DNA of 64,000 nt from Combretum micranthum (GCA_024138025.1 JAMXBD010000428.1:124001-188000), one strand, 5' to 3'. Numbered from the stretch's first letter, positions 10,241-24,760 are shown. The notes: generated from the letters alone by a model not told the origin. Program-made: numbers and translations.

Positions 10241-13200
10241 TGTCTAGGTTAAATCTTTGTGACAATTGGGTTGGTTTTTTTTTTTATACTTTTTTTCCTT
10301 TTAATCAATTTGAACTTATTGTGAATTATCATGTATTTCCTTTTTAGGTTTCCTTTGCCATTTGTTTTCATTAATATTCCTCCCATTTTTTTTTCTGTTA
10401 AACTACTGCATTTGGACTTGAATGGCTTGGTCGGGTCAACCGATTCATGGTTGAACCGGCTGGGTCACCTGGGTCTGGGCGGTTCAACCCAAAAATGAGT
10501 CTCAACAATGGACCAGCCAATCTCTATGACCGATTCCGGTTGAACTGAATTGAACTGGCTAGGTTAGTCTAGGTTTGACTACATTATTTGTGATATTAAG
10601 TGCTTCTAGCAAAAGAGGGTGAATAATCAGGGATACACATGATAAAATGTCTTCATACAATAATAAAAAACTTTCAACATAGAAAGCAAATTAGTACGTG
10701 TAAGTGAATCGTTAGGATGAAATGGCATGTTTGGTACGTTCATAAGAGCAAACTAGCATAAAATTTTTTTATAATTGATTATACTCATAAGAAGTTGATA
10801 AGGTGAGTTCCATTTGTGCACCGCATCTTTTTTAATTTTCCTATGATTCATTCCTTGTTGAAGATGGAATTTTCCTCCTGCTCTATTTAATGATTGATGA
10901 TAAGTTATGTAATCAACGACCAATTTAATAGGTGAATATCTTATTTTTAGTGCATTCATTCAAATTTTAACACATAAGTTATAAACGTGATATGCATACT
11001 TAATATGAAAAAAAGTATACCTAATTGAGGCGGGGTTAGCTGGCAAAAGTTTTGAAGGTCACTTACACTCGCAGTATTTGCCGATACTTTAAGCCGATTG
11101 AAAATATTTTTTTATTAAGAAAAAATATGCAAAAATCTAGCATAATGTGAAATATATGTTTTGTGCGATGTGTGCACCATTTGTTTTTCTTAATACAATG
11201 AAATATTGTTTAGTATCCATTGGTCATATATCTAGTGGCGGTGATACCCATATATGAATTCTCGCTCCACCTATTGTTCTAAATATCTGAACAAATGGTA
11301 ACATACAGGTCGAGATTGATAAAAAAAACCTCTCAATTCTAGCTTACCGTCCATGTAAAGGTGTATAATGTGTCGATGCATCACTATTACACCATATGTC
11401 CATGCTTAGGATTTAGTATGTCTTCACGGCAATACCTCGGGTCTAGATGTTGATCAAACCTCATACTAAGGCACATCTCTCTTATGACTTTTGCAAAGGC
11501 ATCCTTGTACTTCTCAACACTAAATTGAAATAACCTTACATCCTTCTTGGTGTCACTACTGCTCCCCGATAGTTGTTAATGACCCAATTCAATCCCAAAC
11601 TCATAAGGATATTTGCTTCCCAGGTATTTAGTGAAGCTGTCATATCCCTTCCTAGTCTTCCATGCATAACTTGTTGTGCAATGGCTACAATAGCCTCGGA
11701 TCGTACCATCAAGACCTTTAACTTTTTTGAAAGCACTGTAAATATAGATGATTTAAGAGGAAATGGTGGCTTACCTAAATTTGGTGTAGGAATTGGTTCA
11801 TCTTACCCTCTGCCACCAACCTCTGGGTCCTCTTCAACTACCTCTTACACTGGGTTTTCTACATCACTTGGCTCCTATGTCCTGTCTTCATCGATGGGAT
11901 GATAAATTAGAGTTCTTTTTTCAAAGTCAAGTGGGATAGTAGGATATGCAACCTACTGCACTTCATTTGTAGCAGGATTGTCACAGAAATCAAAGAACTT
12001 GAGATCTTCATCCATCACATGGTGTCTCCATTTAGATTCCAATGACAAGGATAAGCCTTGCCTTTGTCATTGCCTTTTTTTAGAAGTTGCGACAAAAGAA
12101 TGCCATATTGCACATTGCAAAAAATAAAACTCTCGAATTGCAAGAAAAATATGAAAACAACTTATAACGAAATTATTTAAATTACTTTAAATGAGTGGCA
12201 CAATTTATATGATAAGAGCAACCTAAAATGTATATGAAGCGCAATTGGTTTATGACTTAATATGACATAATTTTGTTGGTTATTTGATTGTGAGTGTGAA
12301 AGAATTTTCTTTTCTTTTTTTTCTACACATTCAAAATATTGAGATTTCGTCTGTATTTATATATGGTTTTGTTTTAGTGAGATAGAATGATTGATGAAGC
12401 ATGGAAATAAATGTTGAAATTTTGGCATTGTGTTTGCCATAACTTTAACTGGCAATTTAAAATAGATCAGCAAAGACTGATAATATTCTCAACATCTACT
12501 GGCAAATTTTAGTTGGTAAAATGCATTCATGAATCCTACTGAAATTATCATGTACATTGCTTGTCTAACATTTGAAAATAAAAACTGATAAAGATGAGAA
12601 TACTTGCAGACTGAATAAATTTGCACATTATGATCTAAATTTATGCTCCTTGTGCATGTAACAAATTTCAATTATCTAACATTCACATGCACTTTTAAGA
12701 AAAAGTAATTGTCTAACTTTCACTTTTACATAGACTTGCACTTGTAGTTGTGCTCATTACTTAGGGATGGGCATCATAGGCTTAAAGTTATAGGTCATTC
12801 TTTTGTTTGCTTTTACTGTTCTTCACTAACCTTGCTTTAGCATTTTAGTGAAAATGGAATCATGTGCATGTTTGTGTTTAAACAGTAAAATGTTAGACCA
12901 TTTTTTTCGAGCAAACACTTTTTACTTGCAAGTTCAGACGGGTCCATGGGACCCCCAAATTGGGGGTCCTTGTGGTGGTTCCAAACCACCCCGATGAGGT
13001 AGGTCCAATGCTAAACCTGCCATAGTCAGTTTAGGTCAAGTCTTGGTCCGAACCTAACCCGAAGAGATGTCAAGACATTCATATGCATGTAATAGTAATT
13101 TGCTTGATTTCTCAAGCCTCCTTCCTTTAAGTTATTGATCTTAATTGACATATATATAGCTATGTTAGGATAGTTTTTAATTTTTTTTCCTATTTAAATT

Positions 13201-13816
13201 TATTTTTATTACAGCATTAAAGTGTGAGTATAATTATAGTGAAGGTTGCAATTCATACTTAACCAGACCCTTATTTAGCTAATATTATTACTTTTAAGTA
13301 GAGGTAAGCCAGTAACTTTGTCGTACAAGTTATCCACTTGGTTTATGTAGATTCTGGGTATAAAATTTTCAAAACCTGCTCCCACAAGATAAAGTACAGG
13401 TGGTCTTTTCATAACTTGTACCTGCCTTGAAACCTATACTTTACTAAATATAGGGTATAAGGTCCCGGATACTTTGTACCCTGTACCAATGCTACAAAAA
13501 TCGGATAAAATAATATTATTTATTTTTACTTTTTTTCCTATTAACATAAATATTATTTAAGGTAGTGATACTTATTCGTTGTCTTAACTATTTAGTTTTT
13601 AATAATGTTACATTTCTTTTATTGTCCTTAATGACTTAACTTGAAAATATTTATATGTTTCCTAAGATAATTAAATTAAAATACAAAATTTTTAATGAAT
13701 TTTTAGTAAATATTTCATTGTTTTATAATTTTTTACTATGTGAGCCGCTTTATGATCAAGCGCCTTAATGATAGTGGTTGCAATTGCAGCAGAGGAAAGC
13801 AATATCTCACACCACG
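10241..13816. other. No gene seen; AT-rich intergenic DNA
   Basis: No convincing coding region. Positions 10420-10570 are rich in GGTTGAACCGG / GGTTCAACC words, typical of decayed plant DNA transposons, but no ends could be found. A short perfect inverted repeat lies at 12949-12969. Short ORFs here show no family motifs. Confidence 0.5.
12949..12969. repeat. Perfect 10-bp inverted repeat with 1-nt centre
   Basis: GGACCCCCAA and its exact complement TTGGGGGTCC flank a single A. The GC-rich arms stand out in an AT-rich context. The surrounding 12930-13060 is also unusually GC-rich. Confidence 0.85.

Positions 13817-13854
<38 letters not shown>
13817..13854. repeat. Poly-C run of 38 bases
   Basis: Thirty-eight consecutive C bases between ACCACG and AATTTT. 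Such runs are rare in plant DNA and the exact length is unlikely to be reliable. It may be a real simple repeat (G-tract on the minus strand) or an assembly artefact. Confidence 0.95.
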
Positions 13855-13857
<3 letters not shown>

Positions 13858-14076
13858 TTTTTTAAGGTTGGAGTTGAGTGCTAAAGGATTGGAAGGGTAA
13901 GTACATCATCATGGGGAGGTTTCCTTCAACGTTACCTCAAGTGTCATTGCTTGGTAATGATCGGGAAACCATTTTTTATTTGAAGTATTTTATAGATTGG
14001 CGTCACACAGTGAATGCCATGCTTTTTAAGTGTTTGAGGTGCTAAATTGTTGTTGGGGCTATTGCTTTAGACATAT

Positions 14077-16849
14077 TGTAAAGACCCGACCCGCTAAATC
14101 CCAAGATTTAGTGTACCGAGTCCTCAACTACATATAACATATATACATTATATGTAAGGTTGTCCTAAAACTAGCAGTTTATGGGAATTGTTTGATTAAA
14201 TCTACCAAAACTTTATAAATAATTTTTAAACAAAAGAAGATTGCTAACAAAAGCAATCCATATATATGTGCATTGTATGCACAAAGATTAGTGTCAATAT
14301 AAGACACTACCAAATTTAAAAGTTGTTCTTAGTACAAAAAGATAAACTAAAGAGACTTTAAAGTCTTTTACAACTTACGCTTATTTAACAAGCCTCAAAT
14401 ATAGAGAAATATGTTTTAAACAAAAGCTTCTCCTAAAAACTAAAGGCATTTGAGTCCCATTCGTCTATGAACCTCTCAAATTCTAACCCGTATCCTAGAT
14501 CATCATACAAATCATCTTTAATACCTGCAATGCAGCAAAAGTGAGCTAAAGGCCCAGTACGCAATAACAAATACAAAAATGAATTGTCAAGCGAACTTAG
14601 TTCCAATGAAATGCATCAATGATTAAGACATTATCTTGCTAAGTTTTCTTTTAACAAAACAACGGTAGGGTATTCAAACCCCGGAATCACGCTCTGGGAA
14701 TTTAGTTGTCCCGAGTAACAGCAGCTACTCAGAGAGTTGATATAAGCAGTCCGAATACTTATATCTCCTATATCTATTCCATAAAGAAATAGCTTCATTT
14801 AAGGCTCCAAAGCCGTTGTCCAACTCTACTTAAACTCAGTCCACAACATGAATCTAGTTCACAAGTTCACAAGTTCCCATAAACTTCAAACTAAACCATT
14901 GCATTTCCTCCTAAGTTTAAGAAAACGTTACTCGGATACTATTCTCCCCATCAGCTATCCGCTTAATCATAAACAAATCGCTATTGCATCATAGTGTACC
15001 ATTGCATCATGGTAAAGTCATTGCATCGCGACTTAAGTTAAAGCTCTTGACTAACATGTCATTGCATCATGATAGGTTTGCTGCTCCTCAAACTAGATTA
15101 AACAATGTGATAGGCATCCAGTTCATCAAAGTATTAAGTAGAATTGAATTAAGTCAAATTTAGTAATGCCTATTCCTAGCATATAACAAGTAAGCTACTG
15201 CGTACCTATGCCCAATAAGGTATCACTATATCCACTCAGAGGGGAATCAACTGAAGAACCTTTAACTGAAATAAGAAATATAAAGACAAATAAATAATTG
15301 AACGTAGAACATACATACAACACACCATTCTAAGTTAACTATACAAGGAGATTCAATGAACCTAACATACAGCTCTAACACTTGATTCATACATAAAACA
15401 TGTTTATATATAACTTATAGATTTAATATCTAAGACTATTCTGAAGCTAATAAGGCCAATTGAAGAAGGTTGAAATTATAAATACTCAGGGGATACGCAG
15501 GCAATTTTACACCCCGCAAATTTGAGTTGAAACGTCGGTAGCGTTGGAATCGTATCCAGTGGCGTTAAGACAATTAGTTCTGTTCGCATTCAACACCAAA
15601 AAGGCCGGGGACGTTGAAGCCCAGTGGCTGGAGTTGGATTGAAATAAAATGAAACGCTGGCCAGTTTCTTCACAAAAGCCGGCAGCATTACAAGCTGCGT
15701 TAGAAATATTGGTTCTTATCACATTCAAAAACCACTCTATGCCGGGGCGTTGAAGTATCACATGTCGCGTAAATGCAAAAATAGACCTGTTCAAAAGTTT
15801 TTGCATCCCCTGTTTTGCACCTTGCTAAATTGTATCCTAGGTACTTTTAATCCATTATTCAAACACACATCTAGCTTCATATACTATTCTATCTACATTA
15901 ACTACTCCTAGCACATTGAACATCATTTTGACACATCAAACTACTTCATTCATTTCAAATCCTCTCCTACTCTTCACCTTAAACTTAACTACTCAAAATC
16001 AACTTCAATCTTTACCAACACTTCTCACTACTTCCATAACACAAATACAAGTTCACATAATATCAAACACAACCCAACATTTTAGTATTACATAAAACCA
16101 TTCAAACTCATATGACATTAAAACTCGTACTAACATGAACTCTATATACATATTAAAAGAAAGAACAAACAAATAACTTATAACTTGCATTAACTTACAT
16201 GAGGACGTTTTGGCTTAAAAAAATATTTGAATCTAAGATCTTGTTTTTGCTAAGGGTTCGGAGTATATTGTTTGAAGAAAGAAGAACAAAAGAAAGAAAA
16301 GAAAAGTGAATTTTCGGATGAAATTTTTAGGCTGCCAAAAGAGGGTATTTTTGATCAAATTATAGGCTCATATTGATCCTAAACTTTGACTTTTTGGTAC
16401 ATAATGGGTTGGGCTTTGTTTGGCTTAATTTGGGGTTAATTTAGACTTAAAATGAGCTTGAAAATGGGCTTAAATTGTACTAAAAATTCTGCTAACAATT
16501 TGTAGGCATTTCAAAAGTTATTTTGATAATTTTAAACATAACACATGCATATTAATTCATAAAAAATACAAACATTAATTATAATATACCCACATTAATA
16601 TACATAAAACAATAGTATTAATCTGATGACACATATACACATACATTAATAATTTACATTAATAAACATAGTATTAATTCATAACATGCCACTGACACAC
16701 TTTTTACATTAACATGAACTTACACATTGTATATCAAATCTATTTCTACACATTCATTTTCATATATCAAATTCACTTCAAACTTAATATTTAGAACTAA
16801 TATTATATTTACATGAAAATTAAATTATTAAGTAAATTAGGTTATTTCA
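14077..16849 (-). mobile_element. Solo LTR of a gypsy-type element (2773 bp)
   Basis: The block starts TGTAAAGACCCGACCC and ends GTTATTTCA, and is flanked by a perfect 5-bp duplication CATAT (14072-14076 and 16850-16854). There is no coding sequence, primer site or second LTR inside, so it is best read as a solo LTR left by recombination. On the minus strand it ends GGGTCGGGTCTTTACA, a usual 3' end for plant gypsy LTRs, and has the customary GCTCACTTTTGCTGCATTGCAGG region (about 14530-14560); that supports minus orientation. A GC-rich island with repeated GCGTTG words lies at 15500-15790. The 99-codon minus ORF over that island has no family features. Confidence 0.8.
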
Positions 16850-16854
16850 CATAT

Positions 16855-17899
16855 TATGCCATGGGTTTACTTGTCATGATATTCTCCCACTCAAGTTGCT
16901 AAATGCTATCGTGTTTTTTGCAAGTGACGTTGGCACAAGGGAGGTCTAAGGACATCAACCATCTTTTCAGCATCGAGCTTACCAAAAGCAGAGGTTGGAA
17001 GAAAAGGATGTATGACTTCTATTGATGGAGGATAAGGTAATTGTCCTACTCTTGGGGACTCGTAAGCTTACAAAGGGAAGCCAAAGATCTTCAAGTGTTA
17101 AAGAGGGTACATGCTAAATAAAGGGTTTGGTTGGTTATTAAAACTTTAAAGAGGACTCGTTATGAGGAGGTAGCTACTTTAGTTGTTCCTCCGACAAATA
17201 GTGGTCTCGTTTTATTAGCGAAAACAATAATAGAAATGTTGTTGTAAATGTTAGGATTATGAATCACCTTAGGCCAAGTCATCAACTTGACAACCCTGTT
17301 GAAATTGATTCAAGTTGTCATCATGAAGATATATCCCAATGTTGGTGGGTGTTGAAGGAGCCATGTGCCATGGTCGTTTACTCTAGCGTTTGTATCCTAT
17401 AGCCCATAAGGTATATTGAATTGTTGCGTGAGGGTAGATGCATGTTTTCTTTAGGGGTACCAACCAAGAGAGGTGATCAGCTAGGTCATTATACATATGC
17501 AAGTAGTTCCTACAAGTTTCATTCATTCTTATTCGAGCCTTTTACTTATATTTTCTTTCCCTTATAGAGGATTGTTGAGAGCATTGTGTGGTAGGAGATT
17601 GTCGCAAGAGAACGATCAGTCAAAGTTTGAGCATTCCGATCGAGACAAATAATTGGAGGAGGTAAGCCTTCTTACTACCACGAGTTGATTTTATTACGAT
17701 ACCAGTGTAGGCTGCCATATCGTTTATTGTGGATTGAAGGTCGATTATGTTATTGTTCTAGAAATTTCAATTCAATAAGAGATTGTGCAATGTTATAAGG
17801 AGGAGAAGTTAGTTGCGGAAACAATATGCAATAGTGAGGTTGCCTCCCAAGCTGAATTCCAAAAACTAGATTATGAAAGAAGCTTCGCAAAAGGTAATC
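16855..17899. other. Unrecognised, possibly decayed coding DNA split by the solo LTR
   Basis: Together with 13860-14071 this is the site into which the solo LTR inserted. The composition is more balanced than nearby DNA and short coding-like pieces are interrupted by stops, with a plausible TTATAG splice-acceptor-like site near 17566. I recognise no protein. It may be a remnant of a DNA transposon or host gene. Confidence 0.3.
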
Positions 17900-20800
17900 A
17901 GGAATGCTAGGTCGAAAATAGTCAACTTTTACATAACCGATTATAATTATTATTAAAAATATAATATTAAATCATGAAGAACTATAATAAGTCACAATCA
18001 CTCCTAATTTTTGCTAATTAAAATTTTAAAGTAAATAAATAATGATCGATGATAAAACAATCGATACTATAAAATTTAAAATCGTTTTCCTTAAGCGATA
18101 CTTAGAAAAATAAGATGCTAATAAGGATAATGATTATGAAATTATCTTTAATATTTTAAAACCGTAAAATAGCATTAGGAAATGTACTATTTTAATAGTT
18201 AGGATAAGTAATTCCTAATCAATAAAAGATAATATTTTATGACAGTAATCAATAATTCGACAAATAATTATATTTGACCTTAATTTCAATTATAATAAAG
18301 ATGATTAATTTTTAGAACTTATTATTTATAAAAAAGATAGTTTAAAAATAAATCAATAGAATTATAAAATACGCAAAAAGATAAAAAAAACTAATAAAAT
18401 ACTGGGAAATCTATACCTTAATTAAGCATTTGAATTATATCAATATTAGTTAGAAAATTTTGAGTTTGTGAAGAATAAAATTGTAATTTAATCATTGTAA
18501 CCCGATAATCTTTATAACTAATAAAATGAATAGAGTAGCAAATATTAAATAGATATTAAAGTTAGGATTAAATAAACACTCTAGAATAAACATATGAGTA
18601 ATAATAAACCCATTCATAGTCTAAAAATGAATAGAAAATTCTTTGACCATATTAGATACTAAAAACAATATTTGCATATTGAGCAAATAACTCAAGGTAT
18701 AGTTAAAAAGTAGCTATATATTTCAAAATCAATAAAAGACAACTCTTCATAGAACCTATTGAATATAAAATAATAACTAAAAGATGAATCGCTGGTAATT
18801 ATAAATACGCTACAAAAACGAAAACATCTATAAACTAATAATAAACTTCAAAAAATATATGATCGCACCATGGTTTTAGTTAGGAAATTTTGAGCTTATA
18901 AGAACCAAAATCCTAACTTAGCTTATCGAACCCAAAAATCTTAATTGTGTAAATTATAAACTCAAATATGAACTCAAAGACAATATAGAAATTTTGTAAA
19001 ATCCTTAAAAATTTTTTGAAGATAGAACTCTAAATAAACTAATGTAATTGCACCTGTTTAACTTGATAAACTACCCTAAAGCTAAGATAATTAATTAATT
19101 ATTAATATATTAATATATACACATGCATTCGGTGGAATGGGACATTTACGGATGAAATTTTGTGCAAAATTTTATCCAGTCGAAACTCCATGCAACTTGC
19201 CTCAAATTTGCTCCAACAAGTCCACAATTCAACATACAACCACCAACCAACACAACAAATGTATTAGAAACCATGCAAACCAAATTGTATTCGATGAAGA
19301 AAAAAACCCCTCAACTAGGCTGAAAATTTTGTGAAGACAGCAGCCTCTCCTTGCATATATATAAAACCTTAAGGAGCTACAGAAAAAAGCTTTAATAACA
19401 CAAAAACAACAACAACAGCAGCACAAACAAAACACACACCAACACACCACTAACAAGTTTCAATAAGAATCACTAACACAAGCTCAAGGAAACAAGAAAG
19501 GTTAGTATAAAATTCGTTCTAAATTATGTTTAAGTGTTTGAACAATAGTTTAAACAACGTTTATATCAATTTAGGTTCGTTTGAAGTCGTGAGGAAGGGC
19601 TTTAATATACCTTACCTGCTTATGCAAGGTAATAATCAACCATAAACCTTACTTACATGTTATGATCTATGTAGAAGCTAAGAATCATGAGTTATGAAGT
19701 GATATATGTGTTAATATGCAATGAATAATAGTTATAGATTATAGAAGAACACTTGGAAGGAGTTTAAACATGATAATATATGTATATAGTAAGAAAATTG
19801 AAATTCAAAACGGAGGAAAAACGAGGAAGACGATGAACAGTACCACACTGGCCCTACGCTAGCAGTGTACTTGCCAACACCGGCGGCGTAAGTGGATAGG
19901 CCGTGGTGTTGAGTCGGCGTACACTTGAAAGAAGCTACGTAATTTTTAAAAACAAGTAAAATTGAACGAACCCGATGGCATAGAACATCTATCGGCAGTC
20001 GTAAACGCTGGCTACTTTGAGATGTATACTGATTCAAAAGTTACATTTAATTTTACACATACACTAGCAAATCAAGGTTCAATGCCGGTGGCATTGATGT
20101 CAATATACATTGTAATGCAGGCAGCCTTCGTAGCTAGTACTCCCTATAGTTAAAACATGTAAAATTACACAAACATGACATCCTCTAGTTCGACGCCAAC
20201 GCGTAGGATGCCAGCATACGTCCAAATTCCATGAAAACGAAATATGTTCATATGAAACATATTATATATAATAACAACAGCAACAACAACAACAACAATA
20301 GCAACAGAAGATAAAAATATTAGAAATAAATAAATATAAATAATTTCAAACTAATAAGCTTAAATATTTGTTAAGTGTTATTTTAATAACTAGTTATAAC
20401 TAAGTGACACTTTAACTAAATTAAACAAAATAATTAGATTATAATAATTGTCCGATAATTATTTGTATAGGTAAAATATATAATAATAGAAGATTAGAAT
20501 AAGTTAAAATTACAAATAATGTGATTCCTAAAAATAACAGATAATAACTTGAAATGAGATCAAGAGAAACATGATGATACTAAATGTTAGAAAATAAATA
20601 TTAGTTGCCATAAGGTAATCAAACTAACGAACAATATAAAAAATAAGTGATGATGATAATAAAACATTGAACTATTAAACACAAACTGTATAATTACTCG
20701 ATAAAATAAAATTTAAGTTTAATAAATACTTAATATATACTTAAGCTCTAGAAAACTATGAATATCATAGAGAAATAATTAAGGAACTAAATACTAAAAG

Positions 20801-22476
20801 TAACTATATAGAAATTTCAAAACAGATTGATTGACAAACGAATGAATAATAAGGATTCACTATCTATACATGCGAAACTAAAGAGAAACTTAAATAAATT
20901 TAAAATAAAGTAATACCCTAAATAAAATATAGATGTCAACTACGATCAAGACAAGCAAAATGACAATAAATGATAAGTAGTGGATACCAACTATCTTAGG
21001 ATAGACTTACTAAAGGACAACATAAATAATAAAAGCTTAACAATAAAATTATTAAGCATAATAGGACTTAAAATATTCTATAAGTTAAATTTAGATCAGA
21101 AATGAGAAAATAGGACTAAAAATAGTACAAACCAATTTTATGACTTATTACAAAACTATAAATACTATAATGAGCAATTGTTATTTTATTTCATAGGAGA
21201 AATTGAGCCCATGTTCTCAAACCCTGAATACTTTCTAATGACATCTCAAGTAAACAAGAAAGCTTAGGTGAGGGATTTATGATGATCTGCTTTTTGCTTG
21301 TGTTTGCTACTGGTTGTTGTTATGACTGGTTGTATTGCTTATTTGATGAATGATTGATTGCTGTGAATGCTATCATCTGCATGATTGCTCGAATAAATGA
21401 ATAAGTTTAATCACTTGACTAAACAAATTGGATATACTCGTCGCATGTTCTTGAAACCTCCTATAGGCAATGTCCATGATTTACAAGTAAATGTATTTTT
21501 TGAAATATATTTACAAAAAGACAATGACTTGGAGAAGCTCAGTTCATTTATCTCTTAAACAAGTTTTACCAAAAGAGTTTATGAAATAAATATGGGACAT
21601 TTTTTAGTAATGTTTTGATAGCGGATGTTACCTGATTGGGGTCCAATTGCTAAAGGGTAGTAGATGTGGCCTGGCCGGGGGTCTACTTGTCTGTTTCACT
21701 ATTGAAGGATGATGGTTAGGTTTAAATACATTAATCAATATTAACTAGCATAAATTATATGAACACGTTGGGGAATATTGCCTTTTTACCAATGACATAT
21801 AATTATTGCTTAAGTCTGGATGGACACAACTACCAGGCAATCTTGTTAAAAATTAAACGAGGTGTCCTATGTAAAATAAATACTGGAGACAACTAATATG
21901 TAGACATCATAAATCTACATCATTTATGGCTTCGAACTCCCATAGATGTGTTCCTTGCACTCATCATGTATGCATTCATATCGCGTATAGATAGATTTGC
22001 ATTAATGTTTAATTAATACTTGATAACTTGCGTGACCGGTGGTAGTGAGGAACGAACTCACCGAACCCGTGGTTCGCTCACCCCCTAACTATTTTTGTGC
22101 AGGAACAACGATAGATGGGATTGGGTTAAAAATGCGTGAAGAGTGCTTTTCTATCAGACTTTGGGAAGCTACAAGGCTAGGTAACTATGAACTTAGAATA
22201 TAATTCTAAATAATTTGTACAGATAGTTGAGACTTTACATTTTATAGGATTAAAATCCCATTTTCACTATTTGGTAGGAGATACCTATTCTCTGTGATAT
22301 TGACAGAATGTAGAAAATCGGATAATATTATTGTAGGTATATGTTTTACTTAAACAAATATTAATAATTAAGTAGAGTTTTGTAACTGACTTACAAGACG
22401 GTTCTCATATTACAAGTGCACGCGTGGTGTGTTGATTTTAGGTTAATCCTACTAAGCCCCCTTTTGAAGTGTGACA
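17900..22476 (+). mobile_element. LTR-like block, edges uncertain
   Basis: A very AT-rich stretch with LTR traits on the plus strand: a TATATATAAAA box at 19356-19366 followed by a CA-rich leader-like region; a GC-rich word island at 19850-20220 (CCGGCGGCGT, GCCGGTGGCATTGATG); a GGTTCGCTCACCCCC...GTGCAGG region at 22070-22105, as in other gypsy LTRs; and an end like AAGTGTGACA at 22476. No target duplication was found, no ORF has retroelement motifs, and the left edge is not defined. It may be one very long LTR or several pieces. Confidence 0.4.
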
Positions 22477-23766
22477 CATGTACTCTTCTTTTTTAATGGT
22501 GTTAGTGTAGGTTATGGATATGGCCACATATAAAATGATCATGGAGGCTATTAGGAGAGGGAGTGGCAGTCGTTAGTGGTTCCTCCTAGCTAAACTTTCA
22601 GTATGATTTTCAAGCATTTGATACGGATGCTAGAATTATATGTGATGCTGCTACAAGTATCCTTTCAACACTAGTCTGCATATTTTCTCACAGGTTAAAG
22701 TTCTCGATGGTCATTTCAACCTAGCTAAAGCAGTCGGGGACTTTCACCACAAGCGAAAATTTCTTGATCAAATACGTAATTGTGATGAGATAGACATTCA
22801 TTATATTTGAGTCATTAACATTTTTCTTATGGTGTTGAAATGATTGCCGTCGTACTTTTATCATGCAAATTTATACTCCTATTTTCGCTCTAAACAAGTA
22901 TCCTTCTTTTTGCATTGCTAGATTATGTGAAAGGAGGTTGCCCATCTTCGATCCAGAGAAAACATGGGGGCTATGGTGCAAAGAGAGGGAACTTACTGAA
23001 GTGGTATGTTTATTCGACTGTATTTGTAGTCAGTGTTGTCTACAAACTCCTCTTTAACAATCCCTGTGTTAAAAATTCTAAACCACATATGGAATCCTTG
23101 GGGCTAATGCTTACTAATCCTGCTTTGCATGATGATGGCTTCGAGTTTAGCTAGTTAGGTGTGAATTCATGGCCAATTGTTTTCTACCCTTCATTACCTA
23201 AGCACGATTTGAAGGAGGATGGGTAAGCCTTGGTGCTGCCTTTGTCGTTATAGCATACCATTTGATCACTCACTTTAATCTTACTAGTCATTTATAGGTT
23301 AGAAGCCGTTGGGTATTTGTTATATTATTTATGCAACGTAAAAAGTTGGAGTTGGAGGTGCCAAGAATTGTAAGACACTGCCACACTTTATTTCTTTTAT
23401 TTTTCTACTATAGGTTTTTGTTATGTATGTAATGTTGCATCTAATTGTTTCTCCTACATGTAGCAATTGACCTTCTAAAAAAGGTTTAGAATTCTTGCTT
23501 CCCTTGTGGATTGGATGGAAAATGAATTAAAGAATGGCATTATTTCACGATCAACTGATCACTTATGGTCGTATAGGTCGGATCCACACTGAATGTATTG
23601 CGGTGTTTGAACAGAACGAAATGACTCTATATTCTTATTGTCTGTATTGTATTGTGTAAGAATGATTGTGATTTGTAAAAACGATGTTCGATTGGTTATG
23701 TTGTAATATATGATTTTTTGTGTCCAATTCCCAAATTGGTTATGCTCCAACACGGCAAAAGGAACT
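22477..23766. other. No recognisable feature
   Basis: Short open frames (for example 22863-23154 on the plus strand) have no family motifs and overlap each other in two frames. Composition is mixed. Possibly remnants of the DNA transposon-like region that follows. Confidence 0.4.
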
Positions 23767-24760
23767 AGCACAAAATGCTAGCATAAACACCATAAATTTC
23801 CTAAACACTTAGAGGAGGCCTAGGACAAATGACTTAGAACACTTAGAAGGAACCTAGGACAAATGACCTAGAACACTAAAAAGGACCTAGGATAGATGAA
23901 TGACTTAGAATATTTAAAAGTGACATAAGACAAAAACATAGCATCCATGTTAGCACCTGAAACTTTTGTGAATGCCAAAACTTTATCGAACACTTAGAAG
24001 GTACCTAGAAAAAATAGCCTAGACACTTAGAAGAGACCTAGGACGGATGAACTATAACACATAAAAGGGACATAGGACAATGACAAATAACACTTAGAAA
24101 GAACCCACGACAAATGACCTGGAACATTAAAAGGGACCTATAATAAATGAATGACTTAGAACATTCAAAAGTAGCCTAGGATAAAAATATAGCAGTTGTG
24201 CTAGCATTGAAAACCTTTGTAAATGCTAAAACTTTTCTGAACACTTAGAAGGTACCTAGAACAAACGAGCTAAAATGCTTAAAAGGGACATAGGACAAAA
24301 ACACAGCATCATGTTAGCATATGTGACCTAAAACATTTAGAAGGGACTTAGGATAAAATCATAGTAGTCATGTTAGCACCTAAAAACTTCGTGAATGCCA
24401 GAACTTTCCTAAACACTTGGAAGGTACCTATAACAAATGACCTAGAATGCTTGAAAGAGACCTAGGACAAAACCACAACAATCATGTTAGCACATATAAC
24501 CTATAACTTTTAGAAGAGACCTTGGATAAATGACCTAGAACTCTAAAAGGGACATAGGATAAATAGATGACCTAGAACATTTAAAAGGGACCTTTGGCAA
24601 AAACATAGCAGTCGTATTAGCATCTAAAACTAAAACATTCGTGAATGCCTATACATATGACATAGCACCTAAAAAGGACCTAGAACACTTGACAAAAACA
24701 TATGACATCTTGTTAGCACCTATAACACTTAAAAGGGACTTATGACAAAAACAAGACCAT
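23767..24760 (+). repeat. CCTAGG-rich degenerate tandem array
   Basis: About 1 kb made of variants of ACACTTAGAAGGGACCTAGG and GACAAATGACCTAGAAC, with a higher-order block that begins GTGAATGCCAAAACTTT and recurs near 23970, 24217, 24389 and 24640. The short subunit is roughly 30-35 bp. The words ACCTAGAACA / TGTTCTAGGT link it to the arrays at 27239-27790, 29091-30160, 33482-35395 and 38286-39235. No coding sequence. Confidence 0.85.

Noticed and set aside
15507..15806. Minus-strand 99-codon open frame with Asn-rich repeats
   Set aside because: It coincides with the GC-rich word island inside the solo LTR; the peptide repeats mirror the DNA words and no family motif is present.
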